A program made the translations under genes and the position numbers. DNA of 64,000 nt. Source: Clarireedia homoeocarpa (taxonomy: Eukaryota; Ascomycota; Leotiomycetes; Helotiales; Rutstroemiaceae). The notes beneath the pieces were generated by a model. It ran no database searches. It was not told the origin of the DNA and saw nothing but the letters and a program-made list of their open reading frames with translations. Below are positions 24,317 through 35,690 of the stretch, piece after piece. Every line of letters starts with the position of its first letter. Positions within the stretch are counted from its first letter, which is position 1. The stretch spans positions 28,029 to 92,028 of the forward strand of contig LNKV01000066.1 in NCBI GenBank assembly GCA_001465935.1, written 5' to 3'.

Positions 24317-26996
24317 ATGGCGTCGGCACTTCCTTTCGCGCCTTCATATCGCAAGACCAGCTCCTCGAACATGTCAATGCAGCCATTGCGTCCTACTACG
24401 CGGGGTACAATCGGGAGTGTGACGACGAGTTCGAATGGGAGTTTTCAACGAAGGACATCTCTATCTTCTTTCCCATCCTCGAGATCCCCGTCCGTCATGT
24501 CACAACGTCGACCCTCGCGAAGCCCAAACCCCCCTCCTCCGATAGATACGGATCGCAGGTCTGATCCAAGTACGAATTCGAAGGAGCCTTCCAGTGGCGT
24601 CTCTTCCCAACATTCGTCCCTATCCGCCCCGAAGCGATATAATCCAGAAGCACATTCGGCACGCAAATTGAAATCACAATACCCTCGTGGTGACACTGAA
24701 AACCATGTCGAATATATACTTGTGGCGTCGTTTGATATCGATAAAGGCCCCATAATGGAACATCAATACCCCGTCGCAATTACTGGAGATGAACATATGT
24801 TGGCAGAATTGATGTTACCTGATCAAGCACATGTGCGGAATCAGGATTGGACGATATTCTTTTTACACAAAGATACGAGTCAAGACGAGGAAGAGGCAGA
24901 AGAGAAGGCAGAGAGGAAAAGGTTGCGACGAGAGAAGAAGAAAGCCAGAGCGGCGATGCGAGAGGCCGGGCAAGATCCATCCACCGTGGATGGGGAGGGT
25001 AGTGAGGATGATGACGATGATGATGATGATGATGATGACGACGATGATGATGATGGACCGGAAGGGGCAGAAGGACCCCCTCTGATATATGTGCTAAATC
25101 TCGTCAACACAAAACAAGACAAGACAGCCAAAAGAGGAGCTGTGGTCAAAGCAATGGCGATATGTACTCGACATCCATTTTTACATATCTATAAGGTATG
25201 TTTCATACTTCAGCTCAATTGAAGTCAAATTGACTTTGTCTAGCCACTTTTATTATTAGCTCTTGAAGAGTATTTCAAAACCCCTCAACCATCTACGCTG
25301 GCGGAGTTGTACGAGGCTGTTAACACTATGGATCTGTCACTAATGCCAAAGCTGAGCATCCTTGAACGGCATCTTCTACAGGCTAGTGACAACAAGGATC
25401 TGTTTGTTGAGAAGTTCGAACAGATGATCCAGATGCGTATGGCTGAGGATAAAGGCGAATCACTAGACGACATGACAGCCTTGTCTGAAAGTCCAGAAAG
25501 AAAACCAGGTCTAGTACGAAACGGGACGAAAGCACACGTTCAGACCCATTCGACATATTCCGTACCCAGAGATACACATGAATTTGAGACCAAAGTCATG
25601 TACAATGGTATCCCTATACCTATCAAGGTTCCCGTGGCAGTCTCGCCAGAGACTGTTGGCGATTTCTCACTGATAAAGCTTATTCAGACATACAATGATC
25701 CTCATGCAAAATCACCAGTTCCTTTCGCTCTGCACCCTCATCTTACGACTGCTGGAATACATACGCATCCGATTATAGTATTGGTTAATGCTATGCTGAC
25801 ACAGAAACGGGTTATATTTCTTGGACACAATCGTCCTTCGGGAGAAGTTGCAGAAGCTGTACTTGCAGCATGTGCCTTGGCATCTGGGGGCATTCTGCGT
25901 GGCTTCACTCGCCATGCCTTCCCATACACGGATCTCAGCAAGATTGACGATCTGCTGAAAGTGCCTGGTTTTATCGCTGGAGTGACCAACCCGACCTTCG
26001 AGAATCACCCTGAATGGTGGGATTTACTCTGTGATCTGCCATCAGGACGGATGAAGATCAGTAGCCGGATCGATCCCGCACCTCTCACGGAAGGACTTGC
26101 CAACTTCCAACAACAGAATCCAGCTTACGCAAGCGCTACCAATGTCGCCACATCTACCAACCAAGCTGCAAGTGACCCTACTGGTGATGGTGCATTTATG
26201 AATGACGTGATACGAAGCATTGCCGCCAGACATGGCGAAGGTGCAATTCGAGCTAAATGGCGCGACTGGGTTGTGAAATTTACCAGAATCGCCGCTTCCT
26301 TTGAAGAAAGTGTCTACGGCGTTAGTACGCTTTACATCGGTCTCGACAAAATAGAATCCAACAACGAAAATGTAAGTGGCCACGGCTACGTTTGGCCAGA
26401 CGAACATGCCAAACTACGAGAACTTGCCGGGTGTATCAATAGGATTGAAGGGTGGAGGAACACTCGAAGCTACTACAGTTTCAAACAGGTAAGTCCCGCA
26501 CTTTTGTAATGTACATGGAAGCAATATCTCACATTCATCACAGGATATCGCTCAAATCTACAGGTTCCGGCCCCTCAAAGCCCTCGATCTCCATCACCTG
26601 CACGACCGTCTCCGCATGACAAAACTCACCCCCTACGTCAGCCGCGACATCTATCTCGCGATGGAAAAATATACGCATTCCTACGATGAGATCTGTCAGC
26701 TGTTAACGGTGGCGCCGGAATCCCACGCAGGGCTTTTTTATATTGCGTTAGGATTGTTCCATAAGGAGAAGGAGGTACGCATTAGAGTGGTGGATTTGTT
26801 GGAGAGGATTAGTGAGCATGAAGCAGGAAGACATTGGTGGAAGGCGCTAAGTCGCTTTGAGAAGTTGGCGTATATTAGGATTAAGAGGGAGGCGGAGACG
26901 GAGACGAGGGTGAAGGAGGGGGCGGGAGAGAGGGACGGGGATGCGGTGGGGTTGGAGAACGGGGACGGGATGATTATGGGGAGGAGAGTTAGTTAG
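24317..26996 (+). CDS. AFI1: Afi1-like Arf3-docking/SPA domain protein
   Basis: Exons 24317-25195, 25244-26488 and 26544-26996 (48- and 55-bp introns, both phase 0) give 858 residues. After a Ser-rich head, the block VEYILVASFDIDKGPIMEHQ begins the Afi1 Arf3-docking domain. An Asp run of about 17 residues (about 233-249) sits inside it. Further on, HPHLTTAGIHTHPIIVLVNAML, KRVIFLGH and GFIAGVTNPTFENHPEWWDLL mark the DENN/SPA (stabilisation of polarity axis) part. The final exon has DIAQIYRFRPLKALDLHHLHD. In budding yeast Afi1 recruits Arf3 to the polarised plasma membrane, so a role in polarity or vesicle traffic is expected. A TTG further upstream in frame is not needed as start. Confidence 0.88.
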
Positions 26997-28113
26997 TTGT
27001 TTAGCTACTTGGTGTAGTTTGGTTGTTTGGTCGTTCGTTTGTTTTGTTGATCAAAGTGGACTTCTAATTTGCTAGGAAAGTTTGGTGGGTGGAGTTGTGC
27101 GTACTGGTGCTTGGGGTGTTGGTGTTGATTGATGCATACATGGATGGATGGAGGGATGATTTCACGAAGATCATGATCATTGTTTCTCTCTGTCTTTATA
27201 TCCTTTTCTTTTTTATCTGGCGGGATATATACTTGTGTGTGGTTTTTGTTTCGGGATTATGGTAAAGACAGCATGGCGATGGATGGATGGCTGGGTGGAT
27301 GGATGGATGGGTTGGTTTGAATGATGGATAAAGTTACAGAGGCCACCAGAAGCCTGGCCCTATGAAATATCGGGGCTGGGTGAGGGATAGATAAGTGATG
27401 GGTGAGGAATGGGTTGAGTAGAGAGAAAGGAAGAGATAGATACCCCGAGGGTGAGGAACAGAGACGGACGGAAAGAAAGAAAGAAAGAAAGAAAGAAAGA
27501 AGTGGAGATGGCTAGTATATTGAGGAAGGAATGTGAGGTTCAAAATTAAATGCTGGCTTGTAGCTAGTTGGCTCATCAGGGGGTTGGATGCCAGAATCTT
27601 CAATGAATGGTTATTCCGGACTTGATATTCAAAGCCTCTGTTATTTCTATTTGGTTCTGAAATCTGAGTTGATTTGGCCTGCTTGGAATGGCTCTTGCTG
27701 GGCATTGATAGATTATCAGACGTATCCGCTTGCTGCGCAGAAGTTGTAATCTAAGGGCTTGAGTCGATGCTCGCCGGCTTTTGAGTGGATAATGAACGGC
27801 ATCTTTCCGGTAACAATTGGTTCAGCGAATAGAGGTCACAGAAATATATTTTGCCTTTGGGATACCGTTTGATACAAAAGGGCTATTTACAGCTTATATT
27901 CATTATTCATCCTTTTTCTAGATAAATTTCCTTTACCGTTTTCGCTTCTATAGAAATTAGCTGCTGCTTGCCTCTATTGCTCTTGTCTTCCTGAACAAGA
28001 CGGAGTGAAGTGATGGTAACTGGTCTAGGTTGAGGGAAAGAGAAGTAATGGGAAGGAGAATATGAAAGTGGTGGAGAGCTGAAGATGCATTGAATGTAAA
28101 TGGAACATACTTA
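26997..28113. other. convergent intergenic region with GGAT and AAAG repeats
   Basis: No gene lies between AFI1 and the formylglutathione hydrolase gene, which converge here. Simple repeats are GGAT (about 27140-27155 and 27278-27310) and AAAG (about 27474-27500). The 123-codon antisense frame over 27334-27705 is a shadow of these repeats. Confidence 0.5.
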
Positions 28114-29244
28114 CTATGCAAATAGGTATTTCGCAGCATGGTTAATGTGATCGGTTGCGAAGGAAGAGATGAAGAAGTATGAGTGATCGTAGCCCTGGAC
28201 TTTTTTCAGTTCTGTTTTTTCTAGAGTAGAAATTTATACGATAAATGGGAGTGTTTATACCTCTTGATATCTAAGTGTTAGGCTCTTATCATTCCCTGAC
28301 TCCTTAGCTGCCGCGGCGAAGTTTTCTGGTAGCAGCTGGCCTTGCTTGTAGAAATTATCCGCGGTTCCCTATTGCCCAAGCATCAGTATTTCAGCCTCTC
28401 GTATCCTCCATCTTCTCTTCAGTCATATGTAGGAATTGGTGGAAAGAGGGAATTAAGAAATAAATAAACTCACCACATCCACAAGCGCCGGAAACTCCCC
28501 CTTAAACCCCTTTATCAACTCACTAGCATCCCACTCCTTCCAACTCTCCTTGTCCTCTCCCAGATATCCCCCAAAAGCTTTTTCTCCCCATGGACATTTC
28601 GATGGGTTTGAGATGGGCGCAAACGCACTCACGCTCTTGTACATACCCGGGTTCTTCAAGAATAACGTCAAGGCGCCGTGGCCACCCATCGAATGGCCCA
28701 TTATACTCTTACGCGAGGAATCGAGCTCGGGGAACGAGGAGAAGAGCGCGCTGGGGAGTTCTTCTGTGATATAGCTGTACATGCGGTAGTTAGTGGACCA
28801 GGGAGACTGTGTTGCGTTGAGGTAGAAGCCCGCGCCGCTACCAAAGTCGTAGGCGTCATCTTCGCCGGCAATTTTGCATCCTCCTGGAGTATGTCATTGT
28901 TAGCCTTATTTTTTTTGTTTTCATGCTCTTCTGGATATAAACTGGAATTAGTAATTGGTGAAGAAGAGAACTTGAAAATACGTACGTGGACTGGTGTCAG
29001 GGTATACAACAGCTATTCCCTTCTGACTGGCTCCGTATTGAAAGAATCCCTTCTCAGCTCCATTGTCCCCCGTGCATGTCAATCCGGCTAGATAGAATAA
29101 AACTGGAACTTTCTTGGATTCAGAAGCGCCAGGTGGGAGGTAGAGGTTCAGTGCCATGTCGCAGGATGTGCTCGTTGCAGAATGGCTTAGTTTTAGGAGC
29201 TTGCCTCCAAAGGAGGCGATTGTTGCTGTGGTTTTAAATGACAT
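28114..29244 (-). CDS. S-formylglutathione hydrolase (esterase D family)
   Basis: Exons 29244-28986, 28883-28474, 28368-28261 and 28194-28114 join in consistent phases to give 285 residues, the usual family length. The enzyme hydrolyses S-formylglutathione to formate and glutathione, the last step of glutathione-dependent formaldehyde detoxification in the cytosol. The oxyanion segment YLAGLTCT comes first, then PDTSPRG and AGFYLNATQSPW. The nucleophile elbow is GHSMGGHG, and the catalytic His is in GYDHSYFF at the start of exon 4. The C-terminus is AAKYLFA. The catalytic Asp probably lies in exon 3 (GTADNFY). It converges with AFI1. Introns of 102, 105, 66 bp are typical. Confidence 0.92.
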
Positions 29245-30149
29245 TTTTGCTTCGTTTGTTTGGTTTGTCTAATCGGTGGTATGAGAATATACTTTGAAAC
29301 GAGGAGAGGATTGATAAAATTGAGGTTTGGGAATGTTGAGAGAAATGTGTATATGACGTTTGGAGCTTGGTCCTTCAACCCCTCCTTCGATGGAAGGTAT
29401 CGACAACCTACCCCACATTTCTTCGGATATTGCTCGGAGTTGAGGATCTACCACAGGTTTGGGAAACTAAATTAGGAAACCAATTCCATGAGCCGTTGCC
29501 GTAGAGAGATGAGGCAAATCAAAAGAACAGCTTGATGCCACTTTCCCGCAAGTTAAAAACGTGTGGTATTCGATTGAGGTTAATGGCCTGAGATGTGATG
29601 GGCACGAGGGTTTCTTTCGCGCAAGTGAGGTCCCTTGGTGTGATCAGGTATCATTTGTCAACGACGCGCAAAGACATCCTCAACCGCCATGCCTTAACGA
29701 CTTGAACGCGTGCCCTAGCGTGGGAGTTATGATGCTGGTTTCAGGATCTGTGTTCACAGGAGTAGATGGTGTAGAAAGGGGAGATATAGTCTCCATGAGA
29801 GAGTGATATTAGATGGCCTCGAGGTGCGACACCGCGACGCGAACAATCTACTCATGCCGGCCTATAGAAACTCGGCACGAAATAAAAAAGCTTTCTTGGT
29901 TCTTTGGTGCTCGACTGGGCCCTCTTACTCCGATCATTTACGGTGTTGAATACTGACAATCAGTAGCATCGGAGGTAGATACTGCAGGCATAACGCGTCC
30001 CTGAATGATGATACAATCAACAGAGATGTTTGTAAGCAGTACACACTACATCTGGTTGGTTTTCCGTTGGTGACTTGCTGCGTGTTAGGCAAGTTAAAGT
30101 ATGTTCTGCCTACACATATCTCTGAATTCTCGTTGTCTTGTTTAACTTG
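29245..30149. other. intergenic border region
   Basis: 900 bp contain no supported gene. The first part is the promoter of the formylglutathione hydrolase gene. An 81-codon open frame at 29561-29806 has no recognisable features. The region marks the change from conserved genes to the accessory block. Confidence 0.45.
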
Positions 30150-31240
30150 GCTGATATTGGAGCCAACTGCCACACGTGAGAGCAACAGCCAACTGGAGGA
30201 TGTACATGAAGAAACTCCTCTCATGAGCGAATCTCGACCGTCGAATCCACCGTTGCCTACGATTGATGATGTAAATTAAAATGGATCACTTGGTTTCTTG
30301 TCGGTGCATTGGTCCTTACATTCGAGACGGGCGTGGCAATGGGAATGGCTCCTCTTATCGCTTCCTACAGGGATATTTTATGCGACATCACGACTCAAAA
30401 ATACGAGATACATGGTACACATTGCTCAAATAGCCGCTCAGTGACGGGCGAGATAGCAATGCTTTTAGGTATCTCTCAGCTTTTGGAGTGCTTTCCAGTA
30501 CTCCTTTTGTCTATGGCAGCATGGTAGATAGATGCGGTCTTCGACCAATTCTGCTCATGAGTTATCTTGGCCTAGTACTGAGTGCAATTTGAGTCACTGG
30601 TGTAATTTGGCTCGCTCCGAAGGTGTCTGAGAACCATTTGGATGGGTCCTATTTTCACGGTTATCGGTGGTGGACCAAATGTCCCAATCTCTATTCTTAT
30701 GACAAGTGCTGCCGCGGTCGGATCATCCGCCCAAAGAGTTTCGATATTCTCTTTCATTTACGGGACATCTTTGGCCGCAGTTGTTCTAGGCTCTGCGCTT
30801 GGTTTAAAGATGATGATGAGTGCGGGAAACTACACACCACTAGTAGTGGGCTTGTGTTGATGTGCCTGGCTCTGGTTATAAGCCTCTTTATGCCGATTAC
30901 GAGGCCGAGAAGAAGCTATTCTGCCATCGAGTCCGAGAAAGTTTCTGCTCATCTATATGCCCAATCTAAATCCTCGAGCATGTAGTATATTCGCAGCGTC
31001 AGGCAAGCATTGAGCAAATCATTACATGCTCTCTGGAGTATTAATGGTGTCGTTCCTTTACTGATTGCAAGTTTCCCCTCCATGCTTGGCCAGAGCACTC
31101 AGCTACAGGTTCTACAGTATATGCCCGTAAGAGTTGGGATAGGGTACGCAGAAGTAGGTTATTGGTGTCTCTTCCGGCTTTGCAAAACTAATATTTATTT
31201 TCCCCAGGCTAACACATTCAACACCGTGAACTTGTTGTAG
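30150..31240 (+). pseudogene. MFS transporter pseudogene
   Basis: Pieces of a major facilitator transporter appear in order in shifting frames. They are an acidic head with PPLPTIDDV, then KWITWFLVGALVLTFE, GEIAMLLGISQLLECFPVLL, a loop-2 motif GSMVDRCGLRPILL followed by SYLGLVLSAI, a helix MGPIFTVIGGGPNVPISIL, and a second half starting WSINGVVPLLIASFPSMLGQ. Lesions: a 1-base shift at about 30275, a shift at about 30510, an in-frame TGA at 30590-30592 where Trp is expected, another shift at about 30630, and loss of the last helices. The gene cannot encode a working transporter without correction. It resembles a family with Leu-Gln-rich helix 7 common in fungi. Confidence 0.72.
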
Positions 31241-32501
31241 AGTCTCTACCGACCTACTATAGTCTCGGACTTAAAAAGGTCGTTAAAATGAAAAACCAAT
31301 CCATCAATCAATTATATTAGTAGTATTAAGTGATTTGCTCCGCTGTTATACTGAGATCGGCTTAGAGTTTCATCCAACAACAAAGTTCTCGAAACCTTAC
31401 TTGTGGTATTAGAGTTTGAGCCTTTGACTCGGCAACGTCTGATTCTCTTGCTGGTAAATTAATTGCTGAAGAAGTCAACAAGCGCACATTTGTACACCGA
31501 AGCTGTCTACTAACGCAGTGTAGTTTTGCGCTTGAAAGGAGATATCACCGGCTCAAATCGGCTGCTTTAATAACGCTTAGAACATTCAGACATAGTTGCA
31601 TGATTGCACTCGCATCACATCCTCGGACTTCTGCATCTGTCTCAAGCGACCAACCATGCCTACAAGTTTGACTTTCCATCAGCTGGCAAGCAAAGATGTG
31701 GATTTCTAGAGGATTCAGGTGACATAGAGAAGCAGCTCAATGTTTTATGGAACCAGATCTATTGTGCCGGTAGAATATTAAGAGGAAAAGGGAAGTTTCC
31801 AACCGCGTAGCTTTTTTTTTTTTTTTTTTTTTTTTTGGAACATCAGGTCTTCTTTTCCTCCGTTGAATGGGCCATTCTTCATTTATCTGGCCGTTCGATC
31901 TCTTTCTGCTTTTCGGTTTGTCGAATCACTGGATTCCGTAGGTATATTGAAGATGGAACTGAAGCTTCATGGCTGAAAGCTAGCTAAATACTCTTGTGTT
32001 CGAAGCTTGCACCTCGCGGGCATTTGGTGTAGTACATCCAAGTGTTTCTGAATAAAAACCTGCCATTCCAGTTTATTCTTGAACCAGTGCAGTCGTGCTC
32101 TTGCTGGTAATTCTGTATTTGGGAGGCAGTCACGACGGAAACCTAACAGGGAGGAAATGCCGTTAAAGATCAGGGAATCGCGAAAGAAGGGAAATCCTTC
32201 TAAGTTATCAGCATGGGATTGGCAATGTAGTTAATGTACTTCCTATTCCTCAAATATAAGATTCTATTGGATCTGTTTTAAATCCTAGGCCAAATGCTTT
32301 GTAGACCATGGGATACAGGATTGCACTTAGAGGGTACATGTCTATTGCCTTTGCACATGTGCGATTTACCTTCGTTGATTGTCTTGAATTCATTTATCAA
32401 ATGTTCGTTAATAAGCTTCAACACACAATTGTATACTGAGAATAGGTAAGTAGTTCTATGGACAATATATATCAATTCTCCGCAAGCCAACGTTCAAACT
32501 T
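31241..32501. other. intergenic region with 27-nt poly-T
   Basis: No gene is seen. A run of about 27 T lies at 31810-31836. The rest is unremarkable and moderately AT-rich. It precedes the 3' end of the monooxygenase-decarboxylase fusion gene. Confidence 0.5.
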
Positions 32502-34866
32502 TTACTCAATTGGGCCTGCTGTAGAAACATCTGGCACTCCAACGCCTTCAACTACCTTTCCACTGATTATCTCGTATATTGGCAATTCTTCCAGTCTTGA
32601 AATGACATGGTGCAAAGTCGGCAATTGCTCCCAATTTAGAGCATCGATCTTAAAGCTTGCTTTGCTCGCTTTGTAGAACTTCTGCGGTTTCGGCGTTGTT
32701 GTGGCCGCTTTGTACGGATCCCATATAGGATATTCCTCTGCTGTCACGCCCTTGTTGTGAAAGCCGACCTTGGGAATATACCTGTATGCCAGGATCCCAT
32801 CGTCTGCTTCGCCACTGATGCCACCTGTTTCCGATGAAGGGTCAAACTCAGTGAGACCCTCTAGAAGAAAGTCACCCCACAGTGCACCTTCCCAGCCTGT
32901 CCGGATACGAAGAGAGTTCGTGCGGCGGTAGACGTCGACAGATGTGTACAGTTTTGGCATGCCCAATTCTTCACGACCGGAGACGATGGGATCCGTCAGA
33001 GATTCAAAGAGTATGGGCAGGTATGAGCCACTAACAACGCTTCCGTCTTTCTTGACATACTCCACTCCGTGCACGTATAGTCCTATATGCTTGTATCCAG
33101 AACCGCCCAGCCACTCCATCTTGTTTAGTGTGGTCTGCGAAAACGAGGCGTACGCAACAGTTCCTGGTGATTTGAATCGCCAACCTTGTCGACCTGGTGG
33201 GAAAAGATTCTGGAGCAGAGTCCGCGAGGTCTTAAATTTAATGGAAGCTGTTGTAAAAGTGGAGTTGTCACCATTTCGAGGTACGCCGTAATGTGTTTGT
33301 CGTGGTCCAGGCATTGGACCAAAAGCAATTGGCATGCGCCAGTAAGGGCTTGGAATGCGTTTCCACTTCCATTCTCGGAATCGTTGCATGGAGTTATCCC
33401 ACTCATCATGACCAAAGTTGTAATTTGTAAAGCCATACACTAGGAAGTTCAGCCGAAGAACCAATTAAAAGGTAGGGTTTGAGAAGCTTACTGTCTTTTT
33501 TAGCCTGGTCGTCTAGATCTGCGCCCGCAACACGTGAGTATTCCTGGATTCGATCGGCTCGGTCCTTACGGATTTTTTCATAAAGATTCAATCTTTCCGA
33601 GACTTCTTCTGCCTTTGTTCCCAATGGAAGCACTACAGCCAGGGCGGCAGCATCCTCAATAGCGACTCCAGCTCCTTGGCCTTGATGAGGCAAAAACGGA
33701 TGTGCGGCATCTCCCAAAAGCGTCAAACGCCCATTCGTCCAGCTCGGAATAACTTTCATGTCTAGAAGCTTCCAGGTCTTGATGGTCAGAGGATCTGCTT
33801 TACTAAGGAGCTTTAAGACCTCGGGGCTAAACGACCGGTAAACGTGCAATAGCTTCTCGAGACTGCTAGTCTGGTCCCAGCCTTCACCAGACTCATCCGC
33901 AGTATCTGCCTCGGGATGTACACACACAAAGTTCAAGATTGAATTGTTGTTGGTCGGATACATAACAATTCGACGGTCGGTACCATACCAGATAAGCAAC
34001 TCGCCTTGAATTTCGACGAATTTCTTTGTGACGACATCTTCAGCTGCTAGTTGTCGGGGAACGAGGAAGCGGAAAGCACTCTTCCCACTACCGAACGGCT
34101 CAACACCACCGCCGGGAACGAGCGCCCTGGCAAAAGAATGTACACCATCAGCGCCAATGACGAGGTCTCCCTTAATGCGCGTCCCGTTTTCCAGAGTAAT
34201 GGTCGCAGACGCCGGTTCTATAGCTACGACTTTGGCCGACGTGCTGAGCTTGAAAGATCCATTTGCTTTAGGGTCCGATGCTGCTTTCTTGAGATTATTA
34301 TGTAGTTGGACACGATGAGCGAGAAGCCATGGCTGCAATCTTAATCAGCAGCTGATGCTTGCAGACCCCCTTTATGAATGAGGATATCACTCACGTGTTG
34401 CCAATCTTTATTGGACTCTCGAAGGTCGATTGACCTGCTGAGCTCTCCAGAGGCCTTATATTCAGTCAACTACAGCTACCTATTAGTTTCCCACCAATGA
34501 AGGCTATATCAGCAGCAAGTCCGGCTTACCCTTTCCATCTCATTTGCTCCAAATTCTTCGGCAAATATGCCAAGGCGTCTGAGAATGCCATTTGCGTTTG
34601 GAGCCAAGTGTATCGCAGCACCAGTTTCACGTCCAAATGCCGATTGCTCGAAGACCTGCGAGAATAATTAAATTATGCCTAAAGGAGTAGAAAGAGGGAT
34701 CAAACCTAACCTGTACATCATGGCCCTGCTTGCGGAGCGCAATTGCGGCTGTCAACCCTCCAATACCTGCTCCTACGACCAGGATACTCAAAGAGCGGTC
34801 CGATAGTGAACCATCGACAGCAACATGGGTATCACTTGCTCTGGTTGTTCCATTTGTATTCGACAT
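32502..34866 (-). CDS. FAD monooxygenase fused to acetoacetate-decarboxylase-like domain
   Basis: Exons 34866-34711, 34655-34530, 34469-34395, 34332-33492 and 33439-32502 keep phase and encode 711 residues. Residues about 28-400 form a class A flavoprotein hydroxylase, salicylate-hydroxylase-like. They show the GxGxxG dinucleotide fold VVGAGIGGLTAAIALRKQGH, then DLVIGADGVHS (DG motif) and GDAAHPFLPHQGQG (GD motif, FAD ribityl binding). From about residue 445 the protein continues as an acetoacetate-decarboxylase superfamily domain: SPGTVAYASFSQTT, LPILFESLTDPIVSGREELG and MPKLYTSVDVYR, where the Lys aligns with the Schiff-base Lys region of the family. Together these suggest hydroxylation of an aromatic acid coupled to a decarboxylation or related carbon-acid step. 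No stop, shift or missing splice site is seen, so the fusion looks real. Confidence 0.82.
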
Positions 34867-35690
34867 CTTGCTGTTATAAATAATTTAATGCACTCCCTTT
34901 AACAAAAAAAAAAGGCAGGAAATCGAATATAAAAATAATATTAGATGGCGGCCAGCAACGGAAATACAATGTATTGGCAACCCTAAGAGAGGACTACTTT
35001 GGACCACCCTCTATTCAGACTCAACAATTATTTCACCTCACGCGCTGAGATTATCTCGACTCCGGGGCATGTGGGGTGCATGGAATGGTATGAAAAGGTG
35101 GAGGGGATGTCGGGACCACCTCGTAACTCGGAACCGCTGATAATTGCGTAAGCCAGATGCTCTTGACTTTCTCGAACCGAATCACTCCGCAGCTGTTGCA
35201 AGACATTCAACCCAGCTTACTCATGGATCAGTAAAGAAGAACTGTATTTGGACTTGGAAAATGCAACTATGTATAGATTCATGTGATATTTGCTTCATAT
35301 CTAGTATACACCTAGAAATTCATACGTGAAAAGTTAGATATATATCTTGTATAATATATATAACTAGTATATCAGGTGATCCAGTGATCCGGTGAGTGTA
35401 ACGTGTCTTTATTACTGATCCTCGTAGCTTATAATATACAGACTGTCACATTTTCTATTTAATTCAAATATATTTGATTAATAATTAATTGAGTTGTAAA
35501 AGGCTGAAATAAATTTATTATCAAAAATAATTATAGTAGTAGTATAACTATAATACTAATTTCGCACATTAATAATTTTTAAAATATAAACAATCAACCT
35601 ATATTTGGACACCAAAGCTTTCCTGAAATCTTAACTCTAGATAATCGCTGATGGTCCGCTTAATACTTTATTATCCCTTGATATCCAAGT
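34867..35690. other. AT-rich intergenic region
   Basis: About 820 bp between the fusion gene's promoter and the 3' end of the histidinol-dehydrogenase-like gene. The part at about 35330-35600 is strongly AT-rich with few G or C, like the RIP-mutated zones elsewhere, but no element is recognisable. No gene is seen. Confidence 0.5.

Noticed and set aside
24880..25149. Antisense poly-Ser open frame
   Set aside because: It is the complement of the Asp repeat in the AFI1 coding sequence.
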